Positions 34,931 through 44,938 of a stretch of 64,000 nucleotides of DNA are shown here, in pieces (the stretch's first letter is position 1; each line of letters begins with the position of its first letter). The notes beneath the pieces are model-generated. The model saw only the letters and a list, made by a program, of their open reading frames with translations, was not told the origin of the DNA and did not search any database. Where the stretch lies: assembly GCF_963259705.1 (NCBI RefSeq), contig NC_081851.1, positions 11,320,145 through 11,384,144 of the forward strand, read 5' to 3'. This DNA comes from Myotis daubentonii (taxonomy: Eukaryota; Chordata; Mammalia; Chiroptera; Vespertilionidae). The position numbers and the translations under genes are program-made.

Positions 34931-36089
34931 GTAAATACTGTGCGGAGTGAAAACTTCCAAGAGTGCTCAGGTGACTTAGAAATTGGCCTTAAGAACCCAG
35001 AGCATTTTTTGCAAAACACAGAATTGTTTGAAGATACTGGCTATGTAAGGGCTTGTGAGTCATCTTTGTCCCAAGATCAGCAGGAAGTCAGGAAACATGG
35101 TAAACACTGGGGGTGACCCGAAGAGCATTTCATGTTGACAGGCTGACTACCTGCACTGTGGTGGAAGGTCTATAACAATACCTGCTATGCTGTAACAATA
35201 CCTACATTCTAGTAGTGCTTTCAGTTCAGAGAATTGCAGTTTAGCTACATAAATTGTCAACAAGGCCAGGGAATCATGATCCCCATTAGTGATGAGAAAA
35301 CCTGTCAGTGTGTGTATCCAAGACCATGACCCTTGGTTAGCTGTGGGCTCTCTGCTGCACTTGTGCTGTTGCCTTCTGTGTCTTTCAGTTTCCTAGTGGA
35401 TCTACATTTAAATGGTGCTAACACTGCACTTTCACAGCCTTGCCAGCACTCTGTTTAAACCCCCTAATTCTAAAGGTCACACACTTGGTTATTGTGACCC
35501 TTGATAATAAAATTGAATGGAATAAAAATATCAATGTTAATATTACAGAACATTTTCTAATTTTTGTGATCTTCCTTGAGATAAAGAAGTTGTATTCTGA
35601 GACATGGCACTTTTAATTTTTTTATTTCTCTTAGGACAAATCATTACTATGATGAAAACTGTTCTATAATGAAATGATTTCCAACCCTAATAACGGGCTC
35701 TGGTATTTTTCACATATTTTATTTAGTTTTAAAACTTCACAGTGAATTAACTAGTATTTCCCCATTTTCTGGAAGAAAATATTGAGGCTCTAGAGATGGT
35801 TTGTTGAAAATCAACAACTAATAGGTAATGGAAGAGTACCGAGATCACAGTGTTTTTACAGTAGTTTCACCTACATAAAATTTGTCTAGCAAAAGTAGTT
35901 GAGGTTGCACTTACAATACTGGCACAGGAAAGTCCAGAAATAGAATAAAGAGGCTCTGGATTGGATTACCTATTTTCTCATGAGTATGTTTTTAAAGGGG
36001 AAAGTTCTACTGATGAATGCTAACTGTTGGGGGTGAATATTGTAATACCTTCCTAGTTATTTGTATTTTATATGTTCTTGTTGTTGTAG
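34931..36089. other. intron remnant of the ANAPC1 copy
   Basis: A/T-rich, no diagnostic repeat and no ORF of interest. It lies between two consecutive APC1 exon remnants and ends in a good acceptor (…'ttgttgttgtag'). Confidence 0.5.
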
Positions 36090-36181
36090 GGACTTAAAAT
36101 TGGAGTTTTACTTAGATCATTACTGTAAGGATTACACAATGCTTTTCAGAACAACTGAAGAAGTATGCACACTTCATCAAG
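36090..36181 (+). pseudogene. ANAPC1: ANAPC1 next internal exon remnant
   Basis: 92 nt with intact acceptor (tag|GGACTT) and donor (CAAG|gtaagc). In frame it reads DLKLEFYLDHYCKDYTMLFR then TTEEVCTLHQ, clearly the APC1 segment following the previous exon, but with many substitutions (for example Glu-Phe for Gly-Pro, Leu for Val). Divergence here is higher than in the two N-terminal exons, so the two ends of this APC1 copy may differ in age. It is the last APC1 piece before the tandem array. Confidence 0.85.
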
Positions 36182-36734
36182 GTAAGCATCTGTTTCATTA
36201 AAAGTTTTGTGAACAGTATGGTGACATTTGCTTGTATTTCTGTTAGGTTTGGACTCTATGTCATAAACTTGCTTCTAAACAACATAGAGTACAGCCCAGC
36301 TGATGGGGTGTCAGGTCCTGTCACTTCTCTGGTACTGTAGTTCTTGAGGTCCCTTCCTTCCTCTCAGCCTCTCTCTCACTTTCTCTGTCTGTGCCACTGA
36401 CCTGTTGTTCTGTCTGGAAGCTGAGTCCACACCCTTTTCCTTACCGCTTTAGCAAATCTTGGTTTTGGTATGTTCTTCACTTTGTTCTGAGAGTGTCTTG
36501 GTCTGAGAAAAGATAGGGCATATCGTGCTACTTTATTGTAACTTCTAGACATAAGCTGTCAAGTCCCATGAGTGGGATAGATTTCCACCTTGACATTCCT
36601 GATACGATGATTCTAGTGTGACGCCATCAAGGTGAGCAGCAAGAGTACTAAGCCACATTGACTTCAGGGCCTCCTGATCCCATGTGTTCTCTGTGACCTG
36701 TCAACCTCTAGTATCGCCAGGTCCCTAAGCATTC

Positions 36735-37070
36735 TCTACCGGCAGCCCGAAGGATCTTTTGAAAATGTCAATATGATCATGTCTCTTCTGAAAACTGACA
36801 GTGCTCTCCTATGGCCTTTAGAAATGAGTCCCAAATCCTTAGCGTGTCCGTCCAGGCCCTCCATGGCCCGACCTTAGCTTCTTTTGCAGTCTTTTCTCTC
36901 CCTCACCCCTTTTCTGTGGTCACACTTTGAGATCCTCATTGGCATCACACTCTGCCAGCCCAGCTTAGAGCTGTGCCATGCCCTGTATCCCGACGTCTCC
37001 CTCTGGAGTCGGTGGAAGGCTGGTGTTCTTTCCGGCATCTCCCATCTTTCCCCTGTCCTGCTCTCTGCTC
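36735..37070 (+). mobile_element. L2-like relic in unit 1 (copies at 46252, 55775)
   Basis: 'cccaaatccttagcgtgtcc' followed by 'ccctccatggcccgacctta' resembles the 3' part of ancient L2 LINEs. The 133-codon ORF over it (36884-37285) repeats in each unit only because the unit repeats, and it is not considered a gene. Confidence 0.55.
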
Positions 37071-37715
37071 CCATCGTTTTTTTTCTTTTTGTTTTCGTGT
37101 TTGTTGTTGTTGTTTTTTTGCAATACCATGAAATGCTACAACCTTGTCCACCCTCAGGAGTTTTAAGGATCTCATTCAGTGTGGCAGCTGAGAATTATAA
37201 GCAGCAGAATAGTGATGAAGCTAAGAGTAGGGACTTGTCTTTCTCACAAAAGAACAAGTCCACAGGTAGGTGGATCCAATATTGAATTCAGCTGCTCAGT
37301 GATGTCAGGGTAAGCTCCCAGCATCAACGAGGGGAAAAGAATCCTCTCCTCGCTATTGTGCTTTATATCAGGGAGGAACTTAGTGTCTCAGAAATCAACT
37401 ATGAGACTCTTGCGTGAACCCTTGGGCAGAACGGGCCGAATTGCAAGGGACATGGGGCAGTTTAGTGTCAAACTGCTCCTGAAGGAGGTTCCTCAGCCCA
37501 GGAGGAGGTGGTGAGGGGAAAGGCAGTGGGCACATGGGGGATGGTGAGCTTGCTGTTTCTACTGTGATCACTGATGGCCCCGTACATTTCTTCTGTGTGG
37601 ACTTGTGGAGGAAAGGTGTCCCGAGATTCAGGGATGACTGTTTCACAACGGTTGCCTAGTGTTTTGAAGTACCCTGTCTCATAGGGTCCATATTATCCAC
37701 ATAGAGCTGGTTAAA

Positions 37716-37956
37716 CATATATGTTTTTATTGATCTCAGAGAGAGGAAGGGAAAGGGAACAGAGAGAGCGGGGGGTGGGGGTGGGGGAGGTGAGGAGGCT
37801 GGGGAAGGGGAGAGAGAAAGATCAATGATGAGAGAGCATCATCGGTCCCATAGCCCCTAGCGCGCAACCCCGGTACGGGCCCTGACTGGGAATGAAACGG
37901 GGATCTCTTGGTTCTGGGATCCACGCTCAAGCACTGAGCCACGCCAGCCGGGCAGC
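37716..37956 (-). mobile_element. VES SINE, unit 1 (copies at 47233, 56756)
   Basis: Reverse VES with an insertion of G-rich sequence (gcggggggtgggggtggggg) in the body, and head 'caagcactgagccacgccag'. The identical SINE in all three units predates the tandem duplication. Confidence 0.85.
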
Positions 37957-38715
37957 CGCATATCAATTTAAAATGGAATTTTTTTTTGATTCTAATTTAG
38001 TAAAACTTAAAATTCACTGAGACATTTAGGTTTCTCTGGTTGGATACCTGAGGAGTGTTGGCTTGGTGTATTGACCAGCTAGCTGGTTGGCCTTGAAAGC
38101 AAATATGAAATGAAAGAAAGGAAATGTGTCTCCCCTCAGAGCAAGAGTGCTGCTCACATGAGAACGATGAGCTTTGGATGATTGGGCCACAGCACTGAAC
38201 GGATCCCTCTTGCACAGCGTGCCTCCTTTTGAAATACTCACCAGTGGCGTTCCTTTGTCCTTTCTGCTTAGAATTTTCTGACATGGTGGTTTTCGTTTCA
38301 ATTATAGATTGTTCCAGTGGTGGTGTCAGTGAACTATGGCCCCTCCGGTAGAACCAGGGCTGTGTACCTTGTTTCCGTACCGTCCTATTCCAGTGGAACC
38401 ATTGCCTCTCCCTAAGCTGAGTTTGACTGGTGAGTTAAAGTCTGGGCTCATGGAGGAAGGGAAATGATTCAGGAAGTGTTTAGTGGGGGGAGTTGTTTTG
38501 AGTTACTCCTGTTGCAACCAAAGCAATGCTCTTGCTATCCCTAGTGATTTTAAGTATGGTTGAGAGCTAGTCTACTGGTTGTTTCCGGCCAAATAGCAAA
38601 TCCAGCTAAACGGCGAGGGAAGTAGAATGCCCCCCATTAAGTAATTTTTCCTTTCATGAGACCATTTCAAGAGACAAGTTGGCACTTGGGAAAGTTTAGA
38701 AAGATATGATTGAGT

Positions 38716-38937
38716 CTGGCCAGTGTTGCATGGTGGTCGAGCGTCCGCCTGTGAAGCAGGCAGGAGTGCACAGTTGGTTTGATTCCGGGTCAGGGCACAG
38801 GCCCGGGATGCAGACTGGATCACCAATAGGGGTCATGAAGGAGGAAACCTATCAATGCTTCTCTCTCATGGTTTACATTTCTGTCTCGCCCTTTCTCCCT
38901 CCCTGAAATCAATCAAAGTGTATTTTTTAAAATATAT
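38716..38937 (+). mobile_element. VES SINE, unit 1 (copies at 48233, 57756)
   Basis: Forward VES: 'ctggccagtgttgcatggtg', 'ggtttgattccgggtcaggg', 'atcaccaataggggtcatga', tail 'ctgaaatcaatcaaagtgta'. Confidence 0.85.
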
Positions 38938-38944
38938 ACTGAGT

Positions 38945-39145
38945 CTAGCCCCGGCTGATGGGGCTCATCGGATGGGCATCTCCCCTTGCACTGAAATGTT
39001 TCCGGATCAGTTCCCAGGGAGGGCACGTGGCAGGGTTTTGCGGTCAATTCCATGGCGGGGGTGGGCAGGAGGCGGCTGGTGCACCTCTCATCTATGTTCT
39101 CTGCCTCTCCCTTCCTCTCTCCACTGTCTATCTATATATTGGAGG
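38945..39145 (+). mobile_element. VES-type SINE, unit 1 (copies at 48462, 57985)
   Basis: Forward, more diverged: 'agccccggctgatggggctc', 'cagttcccagggagggcacg', 'cttcctctctccactgtcta'. It is directly adjacent to the previous SINE. Confidence 0.65.
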
Positions 39146-39383
39146 TATGATCCTTGTGTCAACCAGAACCTATACATAAAGCAAAATGAGAAGAAACTGT
39201 CACTTCTAGTAGTTTCACTTCTGACAGTTCACTAGTGTGAACATTTTGGTGTATATATTTCCAGATTTTATTTCCCCATTTTATCAGTGTATACGTAGTT
39301 ATCAGAAGAAATTAAATGTTTCAAAACTTATTTTAAAACTGTATGATACAGTGAGCACCTTCCATGTCAGCATATATGTGTAC

Positions 39384-39410
39384 GTGTGTGTGTGTGTGTG
39401 TGTGTGTGTA
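39384..39410. repeat. (GT)n run in unit 1
   Basis: About 26 bp of GT, repeated at 48901 and 58424 with the same length. Confidence 0.9.
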
Positions 39411-39474
39411 TGGAATTATGTATATGTACATGAGAAGACATGGTCTACACGTGTTTTTAATAAACAACCTTATA

Positions 39475-39480
39475 TTTAAT
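39475..39480 (-). terminator. possible poly(A) signal of gene copy 1
   Basis: ATTAAA on the minus strand about 115 nt past the stop codon at 39592. A canonical AATAAA lies further on at 39267-39272. Both are conserved in units 2 and 3. Which one is used cannot be told from the sequence. Confidence 0.3.
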
Positions 39481-39591
39481 CAAAAGGAGTATTTAACTTA
39501 ATGGGACATAGTCTACATAAATAGGTAGGTACTTTTAGAAATTATCCTTATTTACTATTATAAATGTACAGTTGGGATGTATTCCTCTGAA

Positions 39592-42500
39592 TTATTTAAG
39601 ATAATCGCCTAGAACTCTTCTGACAGCACGAGAGAAGGCTTCCAGCACAGCCAGTAGCTGGCTCCATAATGGCTTCAGGTACTGCCTCGGGCCAGGCCTG
39701 GCCAGGGCAGGGCCTCTCGTTGGACCAGGCTCTGGCCCCTGAGCAGACCCTCCCTCTGCCTCCGGAGAACTCTGGAGCTCTGGGCGTGGACCTGGAGCAG
39801 GAGAAAGAGACAGATTGACTCACACTCCTGGCTTTCCTGTGACTTAGTGCAGACAGGAAAGATGCCACCGCCTTTAAGGGAACTCCAGCCCATGAGCCTG
39901 CCCTCCCCCGATGATCTGCCCAGATGATCATTCCGCCTCACCTTGTTGAGTTGCCTCGGTGGGCTCAAGGTGCTGCAGCGCCAACCATAGATTTTGGGCG
40001 TGGCCCACCAGGTGTGAGGCGGGGGAGTTGACGGGCACCAAGGCCTGCTCTACCTCGAAGCAGGCGAAAGGAAGGGGCTGCCCCAAACCCTGGACGTGGT
40101 CCAGCCAGGTCCCCACCATCGCAGCAAAGGCCCTGGGGAGAGGCAGGTGGGCAGCAGAGTCTGAGTCCTGGCCTTTCCTTCCACTCTGCCCTCCCATGGC
40201 ACACTTGTTTAGATCTGAGCCTCTGTGCAGGCCCCCTTTGCCCACCCTGGGGACAGCCCCATGCCACCCCCGGCCCCTGTGTGGCTGTCCTGGTTGTAGC
40301 AGTTGTGGGATCCAGCAGGTTCAACACGGAGTCTGTGTCAGACTCTTCTTCCGACTGGCAGCTCTCCTGAAGGTCCAGTGCACTGCCCACCCCCACCCTC
40401 CAGGCCCTGGGCATCTGGGCTGAGGACTGAGACAGACTTGTGAGCAGCCTGCTCACCACAGTCCTGTTCTGAGCCTGGCCACCGTGGTCAGGGGAGATGG
40501 ATATGGAGGGGGCAGGCAGAGCGGGGTGGGTCTGTGGGGGGTGGGAGGGGACTGTGAGGGACAACTCAGCACAGCGTCCCCTCTGGGTCTACCAGGCCCG
40601 GGACCCCACCCACTGTCATCTTTGACTCCTATCCTCCTGGAATAGAAGACTCCAGAGCCCAGGCCTTTCTTGGGAATCAGATGATGTATAAGATTAGGGT
40701 TCTGCCAGGCACTCTCCACCCTCCACCCACCACAGTCCCCACAATGCTGACTCTGGGGGCCCTCCCTCTGGACCCGGAGACCACTCACTTTATGACTTGG
40801 TCCTGCGGTGTGTCAGCCCGGGCATTGTAAGCAGGTGTGCCTCCAGATGGAAAAATCACTCTGATCGCATCAGCCCTGATGGATGGTGGACACGACCTGC
40901 GAATGATGGACAGCGTGACTGCTGGACCCATTGCCCAGAACTGAGGCCCAGGGATTGTGTCTGCTTCATTCCTGGAGTCAGGCTAAGTGTCTCCAAAAGT
41001 GCGTGCACATTTTCGAGTAAAGAAACTCCCACCAGAAGCATGCCATACATCTGAGTGGGCCTGGGCCCCTGCGCTCCCCAGAAATCCCCAGTGTGGCCAC
41101 AGGCCGCTGATGGGTGTGTCAGAGTTCTTTCCATGGGACAGAGTGAAAGAATTGCCACCAACAACCGTCGCACATCCAGCTACCCTGTCTGCAGAGCCAG
41201 GGAGCAGGTGAGACCTGCCATGGCTTGTCCCCACAGCAGTGCTATGAGGTTTCCCACCCAGCAGCCCACTTTTCAGAGGAGCATCGTGAGACTCGGGAAG
41301 ATGTGGTGACGTTTTCATGCCTCACAGCTAGCAGTGGGCAGAGTCACGAGTGTGTGCTCACCTAGTTAGAAGCTCGTCCAGGAACCGTTGGGCTCTGGAG
41401 CAGGCCAGCGTGGAGACGTGGGGGACGATCCCCCCCGGGATAGCTGGTACCATGGCCATGGCCACCTTCTCCGAGGTGCCTTCCTGGAGGGCCTGCATCC
41501 TGCAGGACTCATGCAGGCTACCAGTTCGCTCAGCTGCACACTGGGTGGGAGAAGGAAGGATATCCATGTCAGCGGCATGACCGTGAATCCCACAAGGATG
41601 GAGGTTTGGAGCTCAGTCGGGAGGTCCCAGCCCCACTGGGACGTGTGCAAGAGGAGGGACAGGAGTGCCCCGGCAGGACGAGGTTCTAGGTCTTCAAAGT
41701 GCCACTGAAGTCCCGTACATGTTCATACAATTGCCACCTTCTCGGCATCTGTCCCCCCATCTCCCCCCCCCCGCCCCCGCCGCCTTCCCTTTAGCTGAGG
41801 ATCAACCAACCTCCTTTTAGTAATAGTGTATATGAAGAGCCCGGGCCCTGTGAGTCCCAAAGAAAGGTCCTTGTTATAGAGATGAGAACACAGAGGCTTA
41901 GGAAATATCAGATGCCTGCTCAAGGGCATGCAGGTCAGAACTGGGTACTGTCCTGCATGACATTCCCTTTCAGGTACCGGGGACTTTCCTGCTACTGATA
42001 TGGGTGGAAAGGGTGTGGGAACCTTGTCCCTCCCCAGCGTGGGAACAGTGTACACGGTAGATATGGCCTGTGAAAGCCTTTGACTTCAAAAGAGAAAGTT
42101 ATGTTTTATCCTTTTACATTAAAGGGCGTTTTAAGACCCTCATTATGGAGATGGCAGATTCCGCAAGGTGGCAAGTGCCTGGAGACTGCAGATGGGAGAA
42201 AGGCGATCACGGGGCAGGAATCTGTCCCGAGGACTTGGGGAGGAGCTGATCCATGTGGTGGGTGTAAAGTGACAGGTGCCTCAGTGTCCCCATGAGGCAA
42301 TTGCCAGGGACGGAACACTGTGTTTGAGTTGGACACCTTGACGCCGGCCAGGTGAAAATTTCAGTGAGTGAGATTTCCCGGGCCAGGCTGGGAGCAAGGC
42401 AGCAGCCATCATCAGAAACTGCTGTTGGCAACGTCCCTGCCACAGCCCTTTGGGTTTGGAATCTGCCTGCAGCCGTTCAAATTTTACACGTGCTCGTCCT

Positions 42501-44670
42501 TCCCCCAGCAGTGGGCGTCCATCTCCAGCTGGGGACATTACATGTCCTGTGGTCTGAATTGTGTACCCCTAATCCCATGACTTTGCAACCCCTCGAACTT
42601 GATTATGTGTCTGCATTTGAGTTTTAGTCTTCAAGCAAGTCATTCAGGTGACGTGAATTCAGTGGTGTGGGTCTTCATCGAATCTGACCAGTGTCCTTAG
42701 AAGAGGAGGGGAGGACACGTGGCAGTGCAGAGGGGAGTCCATGTGACACACAGAGAGAAGACAGCCATCTACAAGCTGAGGAGCGACCCCCTCAGGAGAT
42801 ACCAGCCCCGCTGACAGCACCATCTCTCACTTCTAGCCTCCGGAATTGTGAGGAAATGAATGTCTGCTGTTAACACCACCCAGTGTGGCCCTATGTTATG
42901 GCAGCACAAGCAAGCAACCTAACACAGTCCGTTCCGACACACATCAGTGTTCCGGGCAGCACTGCTGACATGGCAGCTGAACTGCATTAGGCCCATGTCC
43001 ATCAGCACTGAAAGGCTGCATCGCTGGGCAAACGACCTCCCCGACTGGACCAGGTCTGCAAGGACAGTGGAGCTGAGTGCTCCAGAGGATACGTGGCAAG
43101 TGTAGTTTAAGCAACACAAACAGCGAAATGCCCAAGTGCTCATGGTCCACTGTGAAGTCACAGGACATTTCTCTCTCTGATATTGCTACAAATATGTGAG
43201 GAGCGTCTCTCTACCGTCCCATGTAGCTGGAGGGGGGCGTGGGGGTCCGCATTTCTTTGTCTTGGGGCTGTGGGACACTAGGGAGAGTCCTGGGAGGGTG
43301 CCCGGGGAGTCCCCAGATTTGAGTGTGGGTTCTGGGCACTGCCAGGTTGTGTTGAGGTTGTGGGTGTAGAAGACCCTCGAGGCTAGCTCTCACCTCAGAC
43401 AGGCACTGGTCTGTGTCGTCAGCCTGGTGCACCTGCACCCTGACCCCGTAGGTGGTGTAGTCGGGTCCATGGGCCAGCACCTCAATGATGTCCTCCTTGG
43501 AGCTCTGCAAAGACAGAGTGGGTACTGAGCCAGGAGGCATCAGGAACCTTCCACGCAATCTGTGCTCCTGTGTCATGGCAGACCTAGTCTGTGAGGAAAC
43601 AGTGAGGATGTTCCTGGCAGCCCTGCTGAGCTAGCAACAATTGATTTGTGTCAAGGTGGAGCCACAGTGAAAGCCTGAATCACTGAGGAAAACTCTGTCC
43701 TTGTTGGGATGATATGGAGTTGGGTCAGGCCACAGCTCCTGAGCTGGCCGTGCTGCAATGGTTTGTCGTCCTCTGTGAGGTGATAGGTTGCAGAGAAAAG
43801 TTTTCAAGACCTTAATCCCTTCCTATGCCCCTAACCCCCCTACGCCCGCTTCCCCCCTCTTTTTTTTTCTTTTTTAAATACACAGCACTATCAAGTGGGA
43901 TGATGTGTAAGGCTTGGAGAAGGCCTACAGGGACAGTCGGGCTGGGGCTGGTCCACAGGATACTTGGGGCAGGGAGTTCATCATTTGAAAGGAGCATGAG
44001 GCAAAGAGAGCCACAGATGCTTTCTCTCTGATCCCAAGAAGCACAGGAAGAAAGACGGCTTTCCTCCCCTACCAGGGCGCTGGTCGGGAGGATTGAAGGT
44101 ACAGATCAGTTTGGGAGTGGGCTTGTGAGAACTTTGAGGCCCCAGATTTGAGTCCGACTTCTGGTCCCACCCCAGTCACCTCAGGGTCCTGGGTGTGGGC
44201 CAGCTCTCACCTCAGTTTGGCACTGGACGGTTCTCCTGTCCTGACGCACTTGTCCTTTGTACCCGTTGAGGGCATACGTGAACCTGTCAGCCAGCTCCTC
44301 GACGCTGCCCTTGTTGGAGCTCTGCAAAGACAGAGCCCGCTACCGTGCCAGGAGGCATCAGGGGCCCCGGGCATTACCAGTGGGGAAGATGCCCACCACC
44401 CATTCTGCTCCCCAGATCAGGCAGAGAGGGGCATCTGCAAAGACCTCCAGGCAGGGCGTGAAGTTGATGACCCCTTGAGCACCCCTGCGATTTAACAAGT
44501 GGGTAGCAGAGCTCCGACCCCAGCACTCAGCTTCCCTTCCTGTGAGCCATGACCTGGGCAGTGAACGTGACACACCCTCCAACACCCTCCAGACTTCTGA
44601 CACTTACCAACCTGCTCCTGAGCCCAGGATGAGCATCCCTCATTCCCCGCTTCCTTCCCCTCACCATCCC

Positions 44671-44712
<42 letters not shown>

Positions 44713-44938
44713 GGGATGAGGGGTAAGAGGTGTGGGGCTCCCCAGGTGTGACCCCTAATTGACGCCCAAGTGTGAGCTGAAAGGGCCTGCCCTCGGTTAC
44801 CTGTGTGTGCCTCGTGCCAGAGGGCAAGGGGTATCGGTGGCGGCACTTGCGCCTGTTTCCCCAGCAACAGAAACATCTCTTGCCCTGGGCTTTCTTGTGC
44901 CCAGAGCATCGGAAGAACGGGAAGCAACAGAGAGACAT
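39592..44938 (-). CDS. RalGDS-like RasGEF_N-only gene, copy 1 (7 exons, 338 aa)
   Basis: Exons in transcript order: 44801-44938, 44211-44321, 43394-43504, 41362-41540, 40789-40875, 39942-40132, 39592-39791. All have AG acceptors and GT donors, the codon phases match at every junction, and the frame is open for 1017 nt. Residues 1-46 are Cys- and Arg/Lys-rich (MSLCCF..; possible membrane anchoring by palmitoylation, inference). Residues 47-83 and 84-120 come from two duplicated exons. Residues ~121-270 form a RasGEF_N domain of RalGDS/RGL type (EGTSEKVAMAMVPAIPGG; RFLDELLTRADAI; DTPQDQVIKAFAAMVGTWLD). Residues 274-310 are Pro/Glu-rich like the RalGDS linker, followed by a helical-looking tail (YLKPLWSQLLAVLEAFSRAV) and TAA. 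Neither the catalytic RasGEF domain nor an RA domain is present. RasGEF_N normally stabilises the catalytic domain, so intrinsic exchange activity is not expected. The ATG at 44938 has A at -3. No search could be run, and expression is unknown. A processed-type pseudogene is excluded by the introns. Confidence 0.78.
41756..41785. repeat. C-rich low-complexity tract (copies at 51273, 60796)
   Basis: A run of C with interspersed T and G between exons 3 and 4 of the gene. The opposite (transcribed) strand is G-rich. Confidence 0.85.
42546..42932 (+). mobile_element. MaLR (MLT1-type) LTR remnant in unit 1 (copies at 52063, 61586)
   Basis: 'gtggtctgaattgtgtaccc', 'gaccagtgtccttagaagag', 'gcctccggaattgtgaggaa', 'aacaccacccagtgtggccc', 'atggcagcacaagcaagcaa' follow the order of MLT1 LTRs of the mammalian ERVL-MaLR group. 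It sits in the intron between exons 3 and 4, antisense to the gene. Non-coding. Confidence 0.8.
44673..44710. repeat. (AC)n microsatellite, unit 1: 38 bp
   Basis: Between exons 1 and 2 of the gene. Lengths differ between copies: 38 bp here, 44 bp at 54190-54233, 40 bp at 63713-63752. This is the main difference between the units and explains the 9517 versus 9523 bp periods. Confidence 0.97.

Noticed and set aside
36884..37285. 133-codon ORF repeated in all three units (36884, 46401, 55924)
   Set aside because: It recurs only because the whole unit is repeated. It lies in L2-like sequence and lacks any recognised domain.
40270..40385. Acidic minus-strand peptide (SCQSEEESDTDSVLNLLDP) between exons 5 and 6, considered as an extra exon
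   Set aside because: Exons 5 and 6 already join in phase and give the continuous RalGDS motif across the junction. The acceptor lacks a pyrimidine tract and no clear donor was found.
39965..40564. The single 199-codon minus-strand ORF as the gene product
   Set aside because: It runs through intron 5 and reads exon 6 in a different frame from the RasGEF_N motif. The spliced model explains the homology.
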